64,000 bases of DNA from contig CAMYXF010000010.1 of the NCBI GenBank assembly GCA_947303185.1, positions 1 to 64,000 of the forward strand, written 5' to 3'. The notes beneath the pieces are model-generated. The model worked only from the letters and a program-made list of their open reading frames with translations. It did not search any database and was not told where the DNA came from. Source of the DNA: an uncultured Clostridia bacterium (GTDB taxonomy: Bacteria > Bacillota > Clostridia > Saccharofermentanales > Saccharofermentanaceae). Made by a program: the position numbers and the translations under genes. This document shows, piece by piece, positions 16,588-25,270 of the stretch; within the stretch, counting starts at the first letter, position 1; every line of letters begins with the position of its first letter.

Positions 16588-17664
16588 ATGAAAAGAAAAC
16601 TCACATCTATATGCAGTTTATTTCTTGCTCTGGTTACTGCCGTAACTTTTGCGGGATGCGGCAAGGCGCCGACGGATGACGGTAAAAAGAATTCAGGAAA
16701 AGGCGGTACTGAGATACTTAGCATTACGGTCATGTCGGCAGAGGAGAACACTGAAAACATCTGGAATATTTACTGGCCGGGATATTACGTTTCCGGTACG
16801 GAGTATGTGCAACTCAAAGACAAAGCTTTGGAATTGACCGGAGACGAGACGGAATATATCTTGTCTTATATAAATTCATTTCCTGAAGTTCCCGAAAATG
16901 CTGACGACAGCGATTGCATCTGCCGAATCTGGGTTACCGTAATTGACGGGAATGTCCAGACCAGCCTCATAGGCAGCGTTTACGGTGATTATCCTGAAGG
17001 CACTGACAGGTTCTGTCAGATCATAAACAGGGTTTGTGGCGGCGATAAAGAATTCCTTTGCGCAAACGGAAACATGCAGGAGATGACGGATGAATATTTC
17101 ACTGCGATCACGGGCTATACCGATGAAAAAATAAAGGGAGGCACGATCCGTGATGTTGTTGGGCATCTGTGCCTCGATAACACGATACAGTGCTATCACT
17201 ATTTTCTGAAGAACTGTGTCTACGGATATATTCTCGATAACTACGAACTTTGCAGGATGCTTCCTTACGAAGTCTATTCCGTGCCAAGTTCCGATGAGGA
17301 GTGCAGGGAATATGCCGAGAAGCTCGCCGCGGCACTTGGCGCAACAGGCGGCGTGACCAAAGGTTCATCTGATTTTGCCGGACAGGAATGGTACGAGATA
17401 AACGGATATAAAGATACGGTCATAAGGGTCTACAGGACCGATGTTGTATCTAAAGATATCAGGGATTACGGCGGCTGGACCGACAGCTATTATCAGAGCT
17501 TCATTATCTATGAGCGTGTCGACATGGGCGAACTTGAAGGCGGTAATTCGTTTGATTTTGTGTACAGCAATGACCACAAATTTGCAGTATGCGTTACCCA
17601 TGAAGAAGGCGGCCGGAAAGAAACATTGTACGAAGCCGGCCTGGTCGTTCTGACCCTGGACTGA
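16588..17664 (+). CDS. Lipoprotein of unknown function
   Basis: The 358-residue protein has a lipoprotein signal (lipobox FAGC, Cys near residue 24) and a Lys/Gly-rich linker. The remaining 320 residues show no recognised domain; the segment NVQTSLIGSVYGDYPEG and the C-terminal SFDFVYSNDHKFAVCVTHEEGG look like beta sheet. It is rich in cysteine for a secreted protein (DSDCICRIW, FCQIINRVCGG, NCVYGYILDNYELC). AACAGGAGAATCAT is its ribosome binding site. It converges on the dehydrogenase gene at 17704; no convincing terminator was seen in the 39-bp gap. Confidence 0.65.
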   Translation: MKRKLTSICSLFLALVTAVTFAGCGKAPTDDGKKNSGKGGTEILSITVMSAEENTENIWNIYWPGYYVSGTEYVQLKDKALELTGDETEYILSYINSFPEVPENADDSDCICRIWVTVIDGNVQTSLIGSVYGDYPEGTDRFCQIINRVCGGDKEFLCANGNMQEMTDEYFTAITGYTDEKIKGGTIRDVVGHLCLDNTIQCYHYFLKNCVYGYILDNYELCRMLPYEVYSVPSSDEECREYAEKLAAALGATGGVTKGSSDFAGQEWYEINGYKDTVIRVYRTDVVSKDIRDYGGWTDSYYQSFIIYERVDMGELEGGNSFDFVYSNDHKFAVCVTHEEGGRKETLYEAGLVVLTLD

Positions 17665-17703
17665 TTCCGGCTCCGCACAATTTCAAGTTCTTATAGTTTT
17701 AAT

Positions 17704-18744
17704 TCAGAAGCACTTTTTCTCGTGAGTCTGTTTGCAGTTTGCGAGGTTTGCGCACTTGTAGCAGACCTCGTTGGGACATGTGTCTTTTGCAAAGAAACCG
17801 CGGATGTTTTCGAGCGTCGTATCAGCGATGTTCTTCAGCGCTTCGTTGGTCAGGAATGCCTGGTGCGAAGTGACGATTACGTTAGGCATTGAGATGAGTC
17901 TTGCGAGCGTGTCGTCGTTTACGATGTGGCCCGAATAATCGTGGAAGAAAATGTTGGATTCTTCTTCGTAAACGTCGAGGCATGCCGCTCCGATCTTGCG
18001 CTGCTTGATGCCTTCGAGCAATGCTTCGGAATCGATCAGCGCGCCTCTGGATGTGTTGATCAATACAACGCCTTTCTTCATTTTCGCGATGGTGTCGGTG
18101 TTGACCATATGTCTGTTCTCTTCAGTGAGAGGGCAGTGGAACGATATGATGTCGCTTCTTTCCCAGAGCTCGTCGAGAGATACATATTCGATGCCGGAAT
18201 CAGCTGCGGGGAACTTGTCGTAAGCGATGATGTTCATTCCGAATCCGCGGCAGATGTCTATGAAGATCCTGCCGATCTTGCCCGTACCGATGACGCCGAC
18301 CGTCTTGCCGTGAAGATCGAATCCCGTGAGGCCGTTGAGGCTGAAGTTAAAGTCTTTGGTGCGGATGTAAGCTTTGTGGATCCTTCTGATAGATGTCAGC
18401 AGGAGTGCCATTGCGTGTTCTGCGACAGCGTAAGGGGAGTAGGCGGGAACGCGCACGATGTGGACTTTTCCGTAAGCATATTCGACGTCGACGTTGTTGT
18501 ATCCTGCGCATCTTAACGCGACGAGTTTGACGCCGAGTTCCGAGAGTTTGTCGATGACGTCCCTGTTGATGTCATCGTTTACGAAAACGCACACTATGTC
18601 GCATCCTTCGGCGAGTTTCACCGTGTCTGACGTAAGTCTTGTCTCAAGAAATGTGATATCGAATTCGCCGTCTGCGTTTGATTCTATGAACGACTGCTTG
18701 TCGTAATCTTTGGCGTCGAAAAACGCGATCTTTAACTTATCCAT
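17704..18744 (-). CDS. ldhA: D-2-hydroxyacid dehydrogenase, D-lactate dehydrogenase type
   Basis: The 346-residue enzyme has the D-isomer-specific 2-hydroxyacid dehydrogenase layout: VALRCAGYNNVD near residues 75-86, the NAD-binding GTGKIG at 153-158, and the catalytic set Arg in NTSRGALID, Glu in VYEEES and His in VTSHQAF. It would reduce pyruvate or a related 2-keto acid with NADH in the cytoplasm. A 20-residue C-terminal tail (CPNEVCYKCANLANC to the final CF) adds six cysteines not usual in the family. The ATG at 18744 has GGAAGGAG eight bases upstream. It lies behind thioredoxin on the same strand with a 77-bp gap. Confidence 0.85.
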   Translation of the reverse strand: MDKLKIAFFDAKDYDKQSFIESNADGEFDITFLETRLTSDTVKLAEGCDIVCVFVNDDINRDVIDKLSELGVKLVALRCAGYNNVDVEYAYGKVHIVRVPAYSPYAVAEHAMALLLTSIRRIHKAYIRTKDFNFSLNGLTGFDLHGKTVGVIGTGKIGRIFIDICRGFGMNIIAYDKFPAADSGIEYVSLDELWERSDIISFHCPLTEENRHMVNTDTIAKMKKGVVLINTSRGALIDSEALLEGIKQRKIGAACLDVYEEESNIFFHDYSGHIVNDDTLARLISMPNVIVTSHQAFLTNEALKNIADTTLENIRGFFAKDTCPNEVCYKCANLANCKQTHEKKCF

Positions 18745-18821
18745 CTTTATTCTCCTTCCCGCGAAAACATATTCCAACTCTTATATTCTACTCTTCGCCG
18801 GCAAGGGTTAGTTAATTGTTT

Positions 18822-19145
18822 TTAACCTGCCGCGAGATCTTCCAGGTAATTTTTTAAGATCGGTTTCGGCATTGCGCCCGTTACCCTGTCAACGACCTTG
18901 CCGTCCTTGATGAAGACGAAGCTCGGGATGCTCTGCACGCCGAATCTCATTGCCAGTTCGCTTTCCTCATCGACGTTGATCTTGCCGATCTTTACCCTGC
19001 CTTCGAAGTCCTTTGCGAACTCCTCGACAACGGGTGACATCATGCGGCATGGGCCGCACCACTCTGCGTAGAAATCGATCATGACGGGAACGTCACTCTT
19101 GATAACCTCGTCTGTAAAATTGTTTTCATTAAATCTGTATTCCAT
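18822..19145 (-). CDS. trxA: Thioredoxin
   Basis: The 107-residue protein is a standard single-domain thioredoxin: FYAEWCGPCRMM carries the redox pair at residues 30 and 33, and SIPSF holds the cis-proline opposite the active site. It reduces protein disulfides in the cytoplasm. AAGGAGGTTCAAC is an ideal ribosome binding site. It is divergent from an HxlR regulator, which may control it in response to redox or electrophile stress, and it precedes the dehydrogenase gene on the same strand. Confidence 0.95.
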   Translation of the reverse strand: MEYRFNENNFTDEVIKSDVPVMIDFYAEWCGPCRMMSPVVEEFAKDFEGRVKIGKINVDEESELAMRFGVQSIPSFVFIKDGKVVDRVTGAMPKPILKNYLEDLAAG

Positions 19146-19173
19146 GTTGAACCTCCTTATTCTCGGGTTGCCT

Positions 19174-19212
19174 TTGATACTTCAAGTATATCTGGTATAA
19201 TTTCCGTATCAA
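19174..19212. promoter_or_regulatory. Overlapping divergent promoters of trxA and hxlR with a palindrome
   Basis: Plus strand: TTGATA (19174-19179), 16 bases, TATAAT (19196-19201) towards hxlR. Minus strand: TTGATA (complement of 19207-19212), 16 bases, TATACT (complement of 19185-19190) towards trxA. The two promoters mirror one another. ATACTTcAAGTAT (19177-19189) is a 13-bp palindrome overlapping the hxlR -35 and the trxA -10 and is the best operator candidate for the HxlR protein. Confidence 0.65.
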
Positions 19213-19285
19213 GTACGCAGAATATATTGACCTGGTACGGTTTTTCTTACCGTCAGGTTTTCGAGGAAGAAGAAGGAGAATAACA

Positions 19286-19624
19286 ATGGGCAAGAAAGAA
19301 GTCTTATGTGAAGATATCGCCGGCAAGGGCTGCGGCTTAAAGCGCGTGCTTGACCTCATCGGCGGCAAGTGGAAAGTCCTGATCCTCTGCCTCATCGACC
19401 AGAAGGAAGTCGTAAGATACGGCGAACTTAGAAGGGGAATCTACGGCATCACCAACACGATGCTCGCGACGTCCCTCAAGGAAATGGAGACCGACGGCAT
19501 GGTCTTAAGGACCCAGTACGACGAGATGCCGGTCCGCGTCGAATACAGGCTCACCGACAGAGCAAAGAGCATCATCCCCATCCTTCTTGAACTGAAGAAG
19601 TGGGGAGAAGCAAACATGGAGTAA
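19286..19624 (+). CDS. HxlR family transcriptional regulator
   Basis: The 112-residue winged-helix protein shows the HxlR signature: GLKRVLDLIGGKWKVLIL, then RYGELRRGIYGITNTMLATSLKEMETDGMVLRTQYDEMPVRVEYRLTDRAKSI. Cysteines at residues 8 and 16 near the N-terminus lie where redox or electrophile-sensing HxlR proteins (HypR, YodB type) keep their sensor Cys. AGAAGGAGAATAAC precedes the ATG. Divergence from trxA across shared promoters suggests control of trxA and of itself. The redox role is an inference. Confidence 0.85.
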   Translation: MGKKEVLCEDIAGKGCGLKRVLDLIGGKWKVLILCLIDQKEVVRYGELRRGIYGITNTMLATSLKEMETDGMVLRTQYDEMPVRVEYRLTDRAKSIIPILLELKKWGEANME

Positions 19625-19664
19625 ACGCCGGCGCCCGCACTAAATAATAACAGCACAAAACTAA

Positions 19665-19694
19665 GAGGATGCCTTCCATGAGACATCCTCTTTC
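19665..19694 (+). terminator. Intrinsic terminator of the GAGGATG type
   Basis: GAGGATG (19665-19671) pairs with CATCCTC (19684-19690), followed by TTTC. It lies between the convergent hxlR and GGDEF-EAL genes and matches the hairpins at 13395 and 32015. Confidence 0.65.
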
Positions 19695-19713
19695 AACTAT
19701 CTTAACCTTCCTC

Positions 19714-21438
19714 TTATTTCTTAAGTGAATCTACAAGCTTGCCGGCGTCTTCCGGCGGCATCGGCCTGCCCCAAACGAATCCCTGGATGTAGTCGCAGCC
19801 GATCTTCTTGAGAATGTCGACCTGGTCATTGGATTCAACACCTTCGGAGATAACCTTAAGATTCAGGATGTGACCGATCGAGATGATCATGGCGACGTAC
19901 TGCTTTGAAGATTCGCTCATGCTCATCTGGTCGATGAATGCCTTGTCGATCTTAAGGAGATCTGAAGGAAAATTATTAAGGTAACTGAGTGAAGAGTATC
20001 CCGTGCCGAAGTCGTCGATCGCAACCTTCATGCCCATCGCCTTGATCTCGTTGATGCGCTGCAGGGCCTTTTCTGCGGAGTCAATCATGATGGACTCTGT
20101 GATCTCGATCTCAACGCGCTCGGGAGCGATGTTGTTGGCGGTAAGGATCCTCTTTATGTCTTCGATGAATGTATTCTTCATCAGGTGTCTTACGGATACG
20201 TTGACGCTCATCATGACGTCCGTGCCGGTCTCACGTGAAACCTTATCAAGGAATTCCATTGAGAGCTCGAAAACGCGCATGTCGATCCTGTCTACAAGAC
20301 CGGTCTTCTCTGCTACGGGAATGAAATCAGCAGGGCTGATGAATGAACCGTCATCATCCTTCATTCTTGCGAGAGCCTCAAAGCCTCTGAGGTTATGGTT
20401 GATGTCATACTGGGGCTGGAGATGGAAGAAGATCTTGTCGCCGTTTAAAGCGGAACGGATCTTACGCTCGATCTCAAGAGTTCTCTCCACATTAAGGACT
20501 TCAGGCGTGAATCTTAAGATCCTGCTGCCGCTGCCGACCTTCTTAACTTCGTGAAGGGCTGCGTCTGAATAAAGGTAGATATTCTCGATAACATCACTGT
20601 CTTCAGGGAAGAAGGAGTAACCGAAGCATGCTGTCAGATAGTAGTCGCAATCATCGATCGTGATCTTCTTTTCGAGTTCTTCGCGGTATGCGTTGATAGT
20701 ATTTTCGATCTCTTCAACAGAAGGATATTCGCTGATCACGATCAGGAACTCGTCGCCTGAATTTCTTGCAACGAAATCGACTGTCTCAGTGCTGAGGGAG
20801 TTAGCGAGTTCCTTCCATCTTCTTGCAACTTCCTTCAGGACCTGGTCGCCCGTGTCGTGACCCATTGTATCGTTGATGCTCTTGAAGTCGTTCAGGTCGA
20901 CCGAGACAAGAACGAAAGGCTCGCCGCGTCTCTGGAGATCTGTCAGGAGCTCGTTGCATGCGAAGCGGTTCGGCAGTCCCGTGATCCTGTCGGTAACGGC
21001 CTGCTCACGGATGCTCTGCTGGTAATTCAAGACCTTCTTGTAATTGAAATGGATTATGGAGATCGCTCCGATGATAAGTACGCTGGAGAATAAACCCGGA
21101 AGCGAGTGCAGGTTGCCGCGCACGAAAATGTTGACGAACATTATGGGGAACTGCAAAACAATGACAGCCATCGATACTATGTAGCCGACTCTGCGGAACA
21201 GCATGACGAGACAGATAATGCAGATGTTTCCGAGCATTGAGAAAACACCGGAGAAAGAATTATATCTGATCATCTGGTCGCCGACTTCTACGAAGCCCTG
21301 CATTGTCGACGTTCTCATCGTAAGGAATGTTGCTATGGAATAAAGCAGCAAAAGAAGAATGAACGCACTCTTCGGAGCCTCTTTGTTAAGTGAGAGGTTC
21401 TTCAGAGTCTTATCGATGTTGGTGTTTCTTTTTACCAC
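19714..21438 (-). CDS. Membrane GGDEF-EAL cyclic-di-GMP enzyme
   Basis: The 574-residue protein has about four transmembrane helices (24-41, 63-83, 86-106, 113-132), a GGDEF domain (about 145-300) and an EAL domain (about 320-570). The GGDEF active loop reads SGDEF (227-231), a variant of the first Gly. The EAL phosphodiesterase motifs are intact: EAL at 354-356, ITES, DDFGTGYSSL, LKIDKAF, SEGVE and QGFVWGRP. It therefore probably degrades cyclic-di-GMP; cyclase activity is less certain. The start is a GTG with AAGGGTGAAGG upstream. It is a single gene on the minus strand. Confidence 0.85.
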   Translation of the reverse strand: MVKRNTNIDKTLKNLSLNKEAPKSAFILLLLLYSIATFLTMRTSTMQGFVEVGDQMIRYNSFSGVFSMLGNICIICLVMLFRRVGYIVSMAVIVLQFPIMFVNIFVRGNLHSLPGLFSSVLIIGAISIIHFNYKKVLNYQQSIREQAVTDRITGLPNRFACNELLTDLQRRGEPFVLVSVDLNDFKSINDTMGHDTGDQVLKEVARRWKELANSLSTETVDFVARNSGDEFLIVISEYPSVEEIENTINAYREELEKKITIDDCDYYLTACFGYSFFPEDSDVIENIYLYSDAALHEVKKVGSGSRILRFTPEVLNVERTLEIERKIRSALNGDKIFFHLQPQYDINHNLRGFEALARMKDDDGSFISPADFIPVAEKTGLVDRIDMRVFELSMEFLDKVSRETGTDVMMSVNVSVRHLMKNTFIEDIKRILTANNIAPERVEIEITESIMIDSAEKALQRINEIKAMGMKVAIDDFGTGYSSLSYLNNFPSDLLKIDKAFIDQMSMSESSKQYVAMIISIGHILNLKVISEGVESNDQVDILKKIGCDYIQGFVWGRPMPPEDAGKLVDSLKK

Positions 21439-21567
21439 AAGCCTTCACCCTTGAGACGAGATTTCGAGATATTAACGTCATTATATCAGGGCAAAGAATT
21501 GATAACTTGCACGAAAATGTTACCTGCGTGTCTAAAATGATGAAACTCTGTAAATATTCAGTAAACG

Positions 21568-22452
21568 TTACTGCCAGGATTTTCTGTATTCTCTAGGCGA
21601 TTTCTCGAAAAATTTCCTGAACGTCTCAGACATGTAGCTGACCCCGCCAAAGCCCGTCCTTGCCGCGATCTCAGACATGGAAAGATTGCCGGAACGCAGT
21701 AATTCAGCGACTTTGCGGCTCCTGAAGTGCATCAGGTAATTGATCGGTGACTCGCCGACATACTGGTGGAACAGGGTGTTGCACAAGGACTTACTGACGT
21801 TGCCGCTGGCCGCAATATCGCCCAAAGTGATCTGTTCCTGATAATTATTGGAGATGAAATGCATCATCGTCTTGAACGACTGCATTCTCGGATCGGACAT
21901 AGTCTCTTCTTTTGTCGCGCCCAGATATTCGGCCTGTTTTCTGATGATGTCCCATATATGATAGAACTGCATCGTGATCGCAAACGGGTCGTGCCTTACT
22001 TTAGGTAAATCATATATAAGGCTTCTCATCTGTTCCGTGTATTCGTTTATATAGCGGAATCTTAAATAAGGGATGTCGGGATTATCCGTGATGGGCTTTA
22101 TCGCCTTCATCTCGACAGCAACCGAGTTTGCGAGGATACGCGGATTGATGATGGCGATAACGTATTTAGCGACCTCACCTACGCAAAGGTTGTAGTGGAT
22201 CTGGTTGGAGTTAACGACTATCGTGTCGCCCGCGTTGAGCAGCAGCTCTTTACCGTTTACGAAGTAAGCGACTTTGCCTTCTCTAACAGTCATGATCTCA
22301 ATGTCTTCGTGGTAGTGCGGCACGCCCTCCCAAGTGACCTTGGGCGCTATCCATCCGTCGTAGATATACGAAGGAAAGTTCGGATCGTCGTAATTTATTA
22401 TCTCTGAGCCGTCATCACGCTTTACGATGAGACCCATCACTTCTTTTTTCAT
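21568..22452 (-). CDS. AraC family transcriptional regulator with cupin sensor
   Basis: The 294-residue protein has an N-terminal cupin-type AraC ligand domain (HYHEDIEIMTVREGKVAYFVNG and NAGDTIVVNSNQIHYN, about 45-90) and two C-terminal helix-turn-helix motifs (ITLGDIAASGNVSKSLCNTLFHQYVGESPINYLMHFR and MSEIAARTGFGGVSYMSETFRKFF). Such regulators usually sense a sugar or small metabolite. GGAG lies ten bases before the ATG at 22452. It is divergent from the ABC-2 exporter operon at 22600, its likely target. Confidence 0.85.
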   Translation of the reverse strand: MKKEVMGLIVKRDDGSEIINYDDPNFPSYIYDGWIAPKVTWEGVPHYHEDIEIMTVREGKVAYFVNGKELLLNAGDTIVVNSNQIHYNLCVGEVAKYVIAIINPRILANSVAVEMKAIKPITDNPDIPYLRFRYINEYTEQMRSLIYDLPKVRHDPFAITMQFYHIWDIIRKQAEYLGATKEETMSDPRMQSFKTMMHFISNNYQEQITLGDIAASGNVSKSLCNTLFHQYVGESPINYLMHFRSRKVAELLRSGNLSMSEIAARTGFGGVSYMSETFRKFFEKSPREYRKSWQ

Positions 22453-22599
22453 AACAATATTTCTCCGAAATCCCGAAAACTATAACAATATTCCATATGC
22501 GTGGAAGATAGTTATAAAAATGAGGCACTAATGCACTATTTTTGACTGCCTACTCACAATATACTTGCAATCAAACAAAAAAGGAAGAGGAAATTTCAT

Positions 22600-23541
22600 A
22601 TGAGCAACGAAGCAGTAATAATGAACAACGTATGCAAAGACTTCAAGGTGCTCAACCGCCACGAAGGTCTTAAGGGAAGCATCAGGGACCTGTTTTCGAG
22701 AGATTACAAAACAGTCTCTGCGGTAAGAGATGTAACACTTACTGTTAATAAGGGAGAGATCATCGGATACCTGGGTCCTAACGGCGCGGGCAAGTCCACC
22801 ACCATCAAGATGATGACAGGCGTTCTTGAGCCGACATCCGGCGAGATCCTCGTCAACGGCAAGGTGCCTTATAAGAACAGAACAGAGAACTGCGAGAACA
22901 TCGGCGTTGTTTTCGGACAGAGAAGCCAGCTCTGGTGGTCACTGCCCTTGATCGAATCCTTCAAGCTCTTACGTGACCTCTACATGGTTCCGCAGAAGGA
23001 ATATGAGGAGATGATCGAACTCTACAGATCACTCGTTGATATCGAGCCGATCCTCCACAAGCCCGTAAGACAGATGTCTTTAGGCCAGCGAACATTGAGC
23101 GATATCCTGGCTGCGTTCCTGCACAACCCGGCGATCGTATTCCTCGATGAGCCTACTATCGGTCTCGACGTCTCAATGAAGGCGAAGATCAGAGAGCTGA
23201 TTCTTGGTCTTAATAAGGAAAAGAACACTACCGTAATCCTCACCACCCACGACATGGGCGACGTTGACGCTCTGTGCAAGAGGATCGTCATCATCGACAA
23301 GGGCACGAAGATCTACGACAACGACATTGACCACCTGAAGAACTATTTCGGTTCTTACAGAACTTTGAAGCTCAAGCTCGCTGACGACACATGGGAAGAA
23401 TACCTGATCGACGAGAAGACCACTGATGTCATGGACGTCATCATGGAAAAGCAGAAAGAAAAGAAGATAAAGGACGTTAAGATCCTTGAGATCTCCACAG
23501 AGGAAGTCATCAAGAAGATCTACGAAGGGGGTACAAAATGA
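22600..23541 (+). CDS. ABC-2 type transporter ATP-binding protein (COG4586 type)
   Basis: The 313-residue ATPase has Walker A GPNGAGKST (59-67), the Q-loop region VVFGQRSQLWWSLP typical of this subfamily, the signature MSLGQRTLSDI and Walker B AIVFLDEPTIGLD followed by TTHD. It is the energising subunit of a three-gene exporter with the two permeases downstream. The 4-bp overlap with the next gene (ATGA) shows coupling. AGGAAGAGGAAA precedes the ATG. The substrate is unknown; related systems have been linked to drug or viologen export. Confidence 0.9.
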   Translation: MSNEAVIMNNVCKDFKVLNRHEGLKGSIRDLFSRDYKTVSAVRDVTLTVNKGEIIGYLGPNGAGKSTTIKMMTGVLEPTSGEILVNGKVPYKNRTENCENIGVVFGQRSQLWWSLPLIESFKLLRDLYMVPQKEYEEMIELYRSLVDIEPILHKPVRQMSLGQRTLSDILAAFLHNPAIVFLDEPTIGLDVSMKAKIRELILGLNKEKNTTVILTTHDMGDVDALCKRIVIIDKGTKIYDNDIDHLKNYFGSYRTLKLKLADDTWEEYLIDEKTTDVMDVIMEKQKEKKIKDVKILEISTEEVIKKIYEGGTK

Positions 23542-24347
23542 ATCCCAAAAGGCTGTTATCAATAACAAGGGCCGGGATAATGGAGTCACTGCATTTCAGA
23601 CTCGGCATCTTTGTTACTCTTTTCGCGAACCTGATCTACCTGGTTCTCGTTTACTACCTCTGGAAGGCAATCTACGATTCTTCCGGCACCGACGTCGTAA
23701 ACGGCATGACCTTCAACGACACCATGATCTACCTGATCCTTGCGACTGCATTGTTCAACTTTTTGGAAATGTTTGTCGTCTGGGACATGAGCAGGTCGAT
23801 CCAGTCGGGCAAGATCGTCTTGGATCTGCTTAAACCGATGAGGTTCCGCAAATACACATTCTGGTCTTACACGGGCAACCACGTGGTCCAGTTCGTCCTG
23901 ACCTTCATCCCGACATTTGTCGTCGTCATGATCGTCACCAAGGGTGCAATCCCGATAGGTCTTAACCTTGTATGGTTCCTGATCGCAACGGTTTTCGCGC
24001 TCATCATTAACTACAACATCGAGATGCTGGTCGCTCCGATCTGTCTTTTCACAGAATCGACATGGGGCATCAACATCGTAAAAGAAACGATCGTACTGCT
24101 GCTCTCGGGTGCATCGATCCCGCTCGCATTCTTCCCTGAAAAGGCGAGAATGATCGTCCAGTACCTGCCTTTCAGGGCAGTCTACGACATCCCGCTCTCG
24201 ATCCTTCTCGGCAAGAGCGGATCAGACAACTGGCAGGGCCTCCTGCAGCTCTTCGGACTGCAGCTGATCTGGCTCGTCGTACTTACGATTGCAGGCAACT
24301 TATTCTGGAATTGTGCGGTGAAGAAAGTCACCGTGAACGGAGGCTGA
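23538..24347 (+). CDS. ABC-2 transporter permease (COG4587 type)
   Basis: The 269-residue membrane protein has six predicted hydrophobic helices and the pattern of the first permease in COG4586/4587/3694 exporters (N-terminal RAGIMESLHFRLGIFVTLFANLIYLVLVYYLW). It is followed after one base by the second permease, with which it should form the heterodimeric channel in the cytoplasmic membrane. It overlaps the ATPase gene by 4 bp. Confidence 0.85.
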   Translation: MNPKRLLSITRAGIMESLHFRLGIFVTLFANLIYLVLVYYLWKAIYDSSGTDVVNGMTFNDTMIYLILATALFNFLEMFVVWDMSRSIQSGKIVLDLLKPMRFRKYTFWSYTGNHVVQFVLTFIPTFVVVMIVTKGAIPIGLNLVWFLIATVFALIINYNIEMLVAPICLFTESTWGINIVKETIVLLLSGASIPLAFFPEKARMIVQYLPFRAVYDIPLSILLGKSGSDNWQGLLQLFGLQLIWLVVLTIAGNLFWNCAVKKVTVNGG

Positions 24348-24348
24348 C

Positions 24349-25152
24349 ATGCGCAAAAGAGGACTGAAATTTTACGCGAGAATGTACAGAAAGATTCTCG
24401 TACAGGACCTGAAGAGCAAGATGAGCTATCGTGCGGATTTCGTCATCTCTACGTTCGGCATGATAATGACGAATCTGTCAGGCTTTGTCACCTTCATGAT
24501 CCTGTTCCACAACTTCCCGACGATCAACGGCTGGGACTACCACCACATGCTGTTCCTGTACGGCTTCTCGCTGGTCGCACTGACACCCGTCCAGTGCTTC
24601 TTTGACAACAACTGGAATTTGCGTTTCATGGTACAGAGCGGCGACTTCATCAAGTACTGCTTCAGGCCGGTCAACGTGTTCTTCTACTTCATCTCTGAAG
24701 TGTTCGACGTCAAAGGCCTGGGCCAGCTCGCATTCGGAATCGGCACCATCGTCTACGCATGGATCAAGCTCGCCATCCCGGTAACGCCTCTAATCATTCT
24801 GAAGCTTATCGTGTTCCTGCTGACCGCGTCACTGTTCATGATCGCCCTGATGAACTTTGCAGCCGCAACATGCTTCTGGATCAAGGGCTCCGGCTACGTA
24901 ATGGTAATCATGTTCCGATTCAAAGACTTCGCGAAATACCCGTCGTCGATCTTTGAAGGAATCTTCAAGATCATCTTTACGTTCATCATCCCGATCGCGT
25001 TCATCGCCTACTACCCGAGCCTCGTCATCCTGACTCCGGACAACGTCCCGCTGCTCTCCTGGATCTCGCCCCTCTACGGCCTGCTCTTCGTCTACCTGAG
25101 CTACAAGTTCTGGATGCTTGGCGTTAGGAAGTATGACTTTACGGGATCTTGA
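24349..25152 (+). CDS. ABC-2 transporter permease (COG3694 type)
   Basis: The 267-residue second permease starts RKILVQDLKSKMSYRADFVISTFGMIMTNL, characteristic of this subfamily, and carries about six hydrophobic segments. It begins one base after the stop of its partner and completes the exporter operon. C-ending codons dominate, and the third-position GC is clearly higher than in the genes left of 10 kb. Confidence 0.85.
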   Translation: MRKRGLKFYARMYRKILVQDLKSKMSYRADFVISTFGMIMTNLSGFVTFMILFHNFPTINGWDYHHMLFLYGFSLVALTPVQCFFDNNWNLRFMVQSGDFIKYCFRPVNVFFYFISEVFDVKGLGQLAFGIGTIVYAWIKLAIPVTPLIILKLIVFLLTASLFMIALMNFAAATCFWIKGSGYVMVIMFRFKDFAKYPSSIFEGIFKIIFTFIIPIAFIAYYPSLVILTPDNVPLLSWISPLYGLLFVYLSYKFWMLGVRKYDFTGS

Positions 25153-25190
25153 TGGTTCCACACTTTTGGGCGCGCAACGTGCTTTAATAT

Positions 25191-25262
25191 ATAAACGCCA
25201 CGGCGCCCAAACCCTTTTCGGAGGTGAATAAACGCCACAGTGCCCACATCCTTTTTGGAGGT
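25191..25262 (+). repeat. Tandem 35-bp direct repeat, each copy ending in a ribosome binding site
   Basis: Copies at 25191-25225 and 25228-25262 start ATAAACGCCAC and both end GGAGGT. Only the second is followed by the start codon of the DinB-like gene (25271). The leader of this gene has been duplicated, leaving an orphan Shine-Dalgarno sequence upstream. Confidence 0.75.
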
Positions 25263-25270
25263 ATCGAAAA

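Noticed and set aside
17926..18516. 196-codon open frame on the plus strand
   Set aside because: Antisense to the dehydrogenase gene, whose motifs are all intact.
20003..20554. 183-codon open frame on the plus strand
   Set aside because: Antisense to the GGDEF-EAL gene; Ser/Met/Leu-rich shadow frame.
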